A stretch of DNA of 8,358 nt from Dermatophilaceae bacterium (GTDB taxonomy: Bacteria > Actinomycetota > Actinomycetes > Actinomycetales > Dermatophilaceae). The notes beneath the pieces were generated by a model, which did not search any database, was not told the origin of the DNA, and worked only from the letters and a program-made list of their open reading frames with translations. Positions 5,699 to 8,358 of the stretch are shown piece by piece. How positions within the stretch are numbered: the first letter of the stretch is position 1; each line of letters opens with the position of its first letter. The stretch lies in contig JABFXB010000340.1 of the NCBI GenBank assembly GCA_013361975.1, forward strand, positions 1-8,358. The letters are read 5' to 3'. Position numbers and translations under genes: made by a program.

Positions 5699-8358
5699 AT
5701 GCATGTCACGAGACAACGCCGGGATGACTCCCGGCAGGGCGCCTCGGCGCTCGTGCGCGGCCGTCGCGCCCGCATCGTCCTCGCCTCCACGGCCGCCCTG
5801 GTCGTCGCAGGCTCCGCCGTCGAGGCCTTCGCGAGCACCGTCGGCTTCGGCGACCAGCAGGTCGGCACCGAGTACAGCAACGGGATCCAGGTCTCCGACA
5901 ACCAGGTGGTCAAGCCGATCGGCGACCGCCTCCTCACCCAGCTGGGCAAGTTCATGGGATCCACCGTGAGCGCCGACGGTCGCTACCTCGCGGCGACGAG
6001 CAACGACCGCTCGATCTCGGTGCAGGTCTTCGACCTGCAGACCTACAAGCTGATCTGGACGGTCGGCAGCGCCGCCTCGGCGAACCAGAGGGTGTCCGAC
6101 AACACCGTGGGCCAGGAGGGGCCGACCTACTCCCCGGACGGGAAGTTCCTCTGGGTGCCGCAGGCGACCGGCCTCACCCGGTATGCCGTCAACCCCGACG
6201 GCACGCTCGGGACCGCCACGAAGGTCGACATCCCCGCGGTCAACGGCGCCAAGGCCCTGACCGGCAAGGCCGTCTTCTCACCCGACGGCTCGAAGCTCTA
6301 CGCCGCCGTCAACGGCCAGAACCGCGTCGTGCTCATCGACCCTGTGGCCGGCACGATCAGCCAGAGCTGGACCGTGGGCACCGCCCCGCGTCAGCTGGCC
6401 TTCGTCGGCGACAAGCTCTACGTCAGCAACGAGGGCGGCCGGGCCGCCCAGCCGGGCGAGACGACGATCAACTCGTACGGCACGGAGGTCCCGGCCGACG
6501 CGCGCCTCGGCACCGCGACGACCGGCACCCTCAGCGTCATCGACACGAGCAACCCCGCGGCGCAGGTGCGCTCGATCGCGGTCGGGCTGCACCCGACGGC
6601 GATGCACGCTGCCGGCAAGGCGCTGTTCGTCACGAACACCTTCGACGACTCCGTCTCCGTGGTCGACACCGGCTCGGACAAGGTCGTCCAGACGATCAGC
6701 ACCCAGCCCTGGAAGGGCTCGGACGTGGGGTACCAGCCCAACGGCGTGACCCTGACGCCCGACGGGCACCTGCTCGTCACGCTCGGCCGCGCCAACGCGG
6801 TGGCCGTCTACCGCTACCACGGCGACCCGCAGGAGCCGGTGAACTTCATCGGGCTCCTCCCGACCGACTACTACCCGACGGAGCTCGCGTATGCCGGCGG
6901 GCAGGTCGTCGTCACCAACACCCGCGGCATCGACGCGCGCGGGCCGCTGATCACCTTCAAGCAGGGCCCGGGCACCACCCCGGCGACCGGGCACGGCACC
7001 CACGGCACGACGGCGTCGCTGACCCGCTTCACGCTGCCGAGCGACGAGCAGATCGCCGAGACCAGCGCGACCGTCTTCGCCCAGAACGGCTGGGGCGACA
7101 GCGACACCGACGTGAAGGTGGCCACGGGCAACAAGCAGAAGGCCGTCCCGGTCCCCAAGCGCATCGGGGACCCGTCGACCATCAAGCACGTCTTCGTCCT
7201 CGTCAAGGAGAACCGCACCTACGACCAGGTGTACGGCGACGACACACGCGGCAACGGCGACGCCTCGCTGGCCCAGTTCGGCCAGACGGTGACGCCGAAC
7301 CAGCACGCGCTGGCCCGGCAGTTCGGCCTCTACGACAACACCTACGACGTGGGCACCAACTCGGCCGAGGGCCACAACTGGCTCATGCAGGGCGACAACC
7401 CGGAGTACACCGAGTCGAGCGCGGGGGAGTACACCCGCAGCTACGACACCGAGGACGACGTCCTCGGTCACCAGCGGTCGGGCTTCCTCTGGACGGCGGC
7501 GCAGGCGGCCGGCAAGACCGCCCGCAACTTCGGTGAGTTCATGGCCTGGGAGAACAAGCCGGCCGGTGCGACGTGGCAGAAGTACTACTGCGCCACGAAG
7601 GACGTCGAGCACGGTGGCGACCCCGCCCAGCTCGTCGACCCGTCGCTGCGCCTCAACGTGCAGTCGCCGATCCCGTCGCTCAACGCCATCGCCAACCACG
7701 ACTCGCCGATGTTCGACTCGAACATCCCCGACATCTACCGCCACCAGATCTGGAAGCAGGAGTTCGAGAAGAACGGCCCTGCCAACCTCAACATGATGTG
7801 GCTCTCGAGCGACCACACCGGCGGGGCCCCGGACGCCCGCGCCCAGGTCGCCGACGGCGACCTCGCGGTCGGCCGGATCGTCGACGAGATCTCGCACAGC
7901 GCGTACTGGAAGGACTCGGCGATCTTCGTCGTCGAGGACGACAGCCAGAACGGCGCCGACCACGTCGACGGGCACCGCGCGCCGATCCAGGTCATCAGCC
8001 CGTATGCCGCGCACGGCAAGGTCGTCAGCACCTACTACTCGCAGATCTCGATGATCCGCACCATCGAGCAGATCCTCGGTGCGCAGCCGTTGAACCAGAA
8101 GGTCGCTGCGGCCTCGCCGATGTTCGACGCGTTCCAGTCCACGCCGGACTTCACGCCGTTCACGGCGCTGCCCAACCAGGTGCCGCTCACCGAGGGCGTC
8201 GCGACGGCGCCCGCCTGCGGGCCGGACACGCTGGGCCAGACCGGTGCTGCCGCTCAGGCCGTCAACGCCAAGGTCGCTGCCGAGACTGCCGTGCCGGCCT
8301 CGCAGAAGGCCGTCGCCGCGGCGTGGGGCACGTGGAAGGAGTCCCAGCGCCTCAGCGG
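5699..8358 (+). CDS. Exported YncE-like beta-propeller / alkaline phosphatase family protein (3' end cut by window)
   Basis: The frame is open from ATG 5699 to the window edge: 886 complete codons and no stop. Residues 1-45 are a long, Arg-rich export signal (hydrophobic core 26-41, likely cleavage after AFA at 43-45). Residues from about 60 to 470 carry repeated YVTN/YncE-like blades, for example SPDGSKLYAAVNGQNRVVLID and FVTNTFDDSVSVVD. A phosphoesterase domain follows. It contains KENRTYDQVYGD with Thr507 as probable nucleophile, EGHNWLMQGD from Glu557, SSDHTGG with Asp705-His706, and EDDSQNGADHVDGH at 746-759 as expected metal ligands. This two-part layout matches proteins annotated as bifunctional YncE family / alkaline phosphatase family. 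It probably acts outside the membrane on phosphate esters, with the propeller perhaps binding substrate or envelope. It is the third gene of the ABC operon, 8 nt after the permease. Compared with similar proteins only a short C-terminal tail seems missing. Confidence 0.9.
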   Translation, partial: MHVTRQRRDDSRQGASALVRGRRARIVLASTAALVVAGSAVEAFASTVGFGDQQVGTEYSNGIQVSDNQVVKPIGDRLLTQLGKFMGSTVSADGRYLAATSNDRSISVQVFDLQTYKLIWTVGSAASANQRVSDNTVGQEGPTYSPDGKFLWVPQATGLTRYAVNPDGTLGTATKVDIPAVNGAKALTGKAVFSPDGSKLYAAVNGQNRVVLIDPVAGTISQSWTVGTAPRQLAFVGDKLYVSNEGGRAAQPGETTINSYGTEVPADARLGTATTGTLSVIDTSNPAAQVRSIAVGLHPTAMHAAGKALFVTNTFDDSVSVVDTGSDKVVQTISTQPWKGSDVGYQPNGVTLTPDGHLLVTLGRANAVAVYRYHGDPQEPVNFIGLLPTDYYPTELAYAGGQVVVTNTRGIDARGPLITFKQGPGTTPATGHGTHGTTASLTRFTLPSDEQIAETSATVFAQNGWGDSDTDVKVATGNKQKAVPVPKRIGDPSTIKHVFVLVKENRTYDQVYGDDTRGNGDASLAQFGQTVTPNQHALARQFGLYDNTYDVGTNSAEGHNWLMQGDNPEYTESSAGEYTRSYDTEDDVLGHQRSGFLWTAAQAAGKTARNFGEFMAWENKPAGATWQKYYCATKDVEHGGDPAQLVDPSLRLNVQSPIPSLNAIANHDSPMFDSNIPDIYRHQIWKQEFEKNGPANLNMMWLSSDHTGGAPDARAQVADGDLAVGRIVDEISHSAYWKDSAIFVVEDDSQNGADHVDGHRAPIQVISPYAAHGKVVSTYYSQISMIRTIEQILGAQPLNQKVAAASPMFDAFQSTPDFTPFTALPNQVPLTEGVATAPACGPDTLGQTGAAAQAVNAKVAAETAVPASQKAVAAAWGTWKESQRLS
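5718..5735 (+). other. 7-bp hairpin just inside the propeller-phosphatase reading frame
   Basis: GCCGGGA (5718-5724), a TGAC loop and TCCCGGC (5729-5735) form a perfect stem starting 19 nt after the A of the ATG. A stable stem at this distance could slow initiation or help set the ratio of this protein to the two transporter subunits. It may also be a chance product of high GC. The structure is seen; an effect is inferred. Confidence 0.5.

Noticed and set aside
5703..5969. Small open frame beginning at a second ATG near the start of the propeller-phosphatase
   Set aside because: Its Ser/Pro/Arg-rich product is out of frame with the signal peptide and propeller that continue unbroken from 5699.
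6278..8014. 578-residue minus-strand open frame opposite the propeller-phosphatase
   Set aside because: Its product is Arg/Val/Asp-rich with no recognisable domain, and it lies antisense to a frame with clear propeller and phosphatase motifs. It is a high-GC shadow.

Overview
The window is about 70% G+C. Codon use is strongly G/C-ending, spacing is tight and start/stop codons overlap, which points to a high-GC actinobacterium. The codon style and protein types would fit Micrococcales, perhaps Intrasporangiaceae, but that family-level guess is only an impression. All convincing genes lie on the + strand. The long minus-strand and off-frame ORFs are the usual high-GC shadows.

Layout: (1) 1-118 is an upstream region with a candidate PhoP-type direct repeat and a good ribosome binding site. 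(2) 119-1723 encodes a secreted phosphoesterase of the phospholipase C / acid phosphatase family, ending in a hairpin that contains the stop codon. (3) 1750-3258 encodes a cytoplasmic DNA-binding protein with two XRE-type helix-turn-helix domains; the second is enlarged by about 17 residues. A perfect 15-bp inverted repeat with a 2-nt centre lies inside this gene. (4) 3259-3342 is a short promoter-like gap that shares a motif with the region upstream of gene 1. (5) 3343-8358+ looks like one operon: a BcrA-type ABC ATPase, an ABC-2 permease (ATGA overlap) with an extra C-terminal extracytoplasmic domain, and 8 nt later a very large exported protein. That protein joins a YncE/YVTN-type beta-propeller to an alkaline-phosphatase-superfamily phosphoesterase. 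It runs off the right edge with 886 complete codons visible.

How the parts may work together (inference): two exported phosphoesterases with different active-site signatures flank a regulator and an ABC exporter. The shared TT-rich direct-repeat motif at 6-23 and 3254-3271 suggests both transcription units may answer to phosphate limitation. The exporter and the propeller-phosphatase are probably co-translated or co-transcribed, and the permease places a soluble domain on the same side of the membrane as the secreted enzyme. The substrates of the transporter and of both enzymes cannot be read from the sequence.
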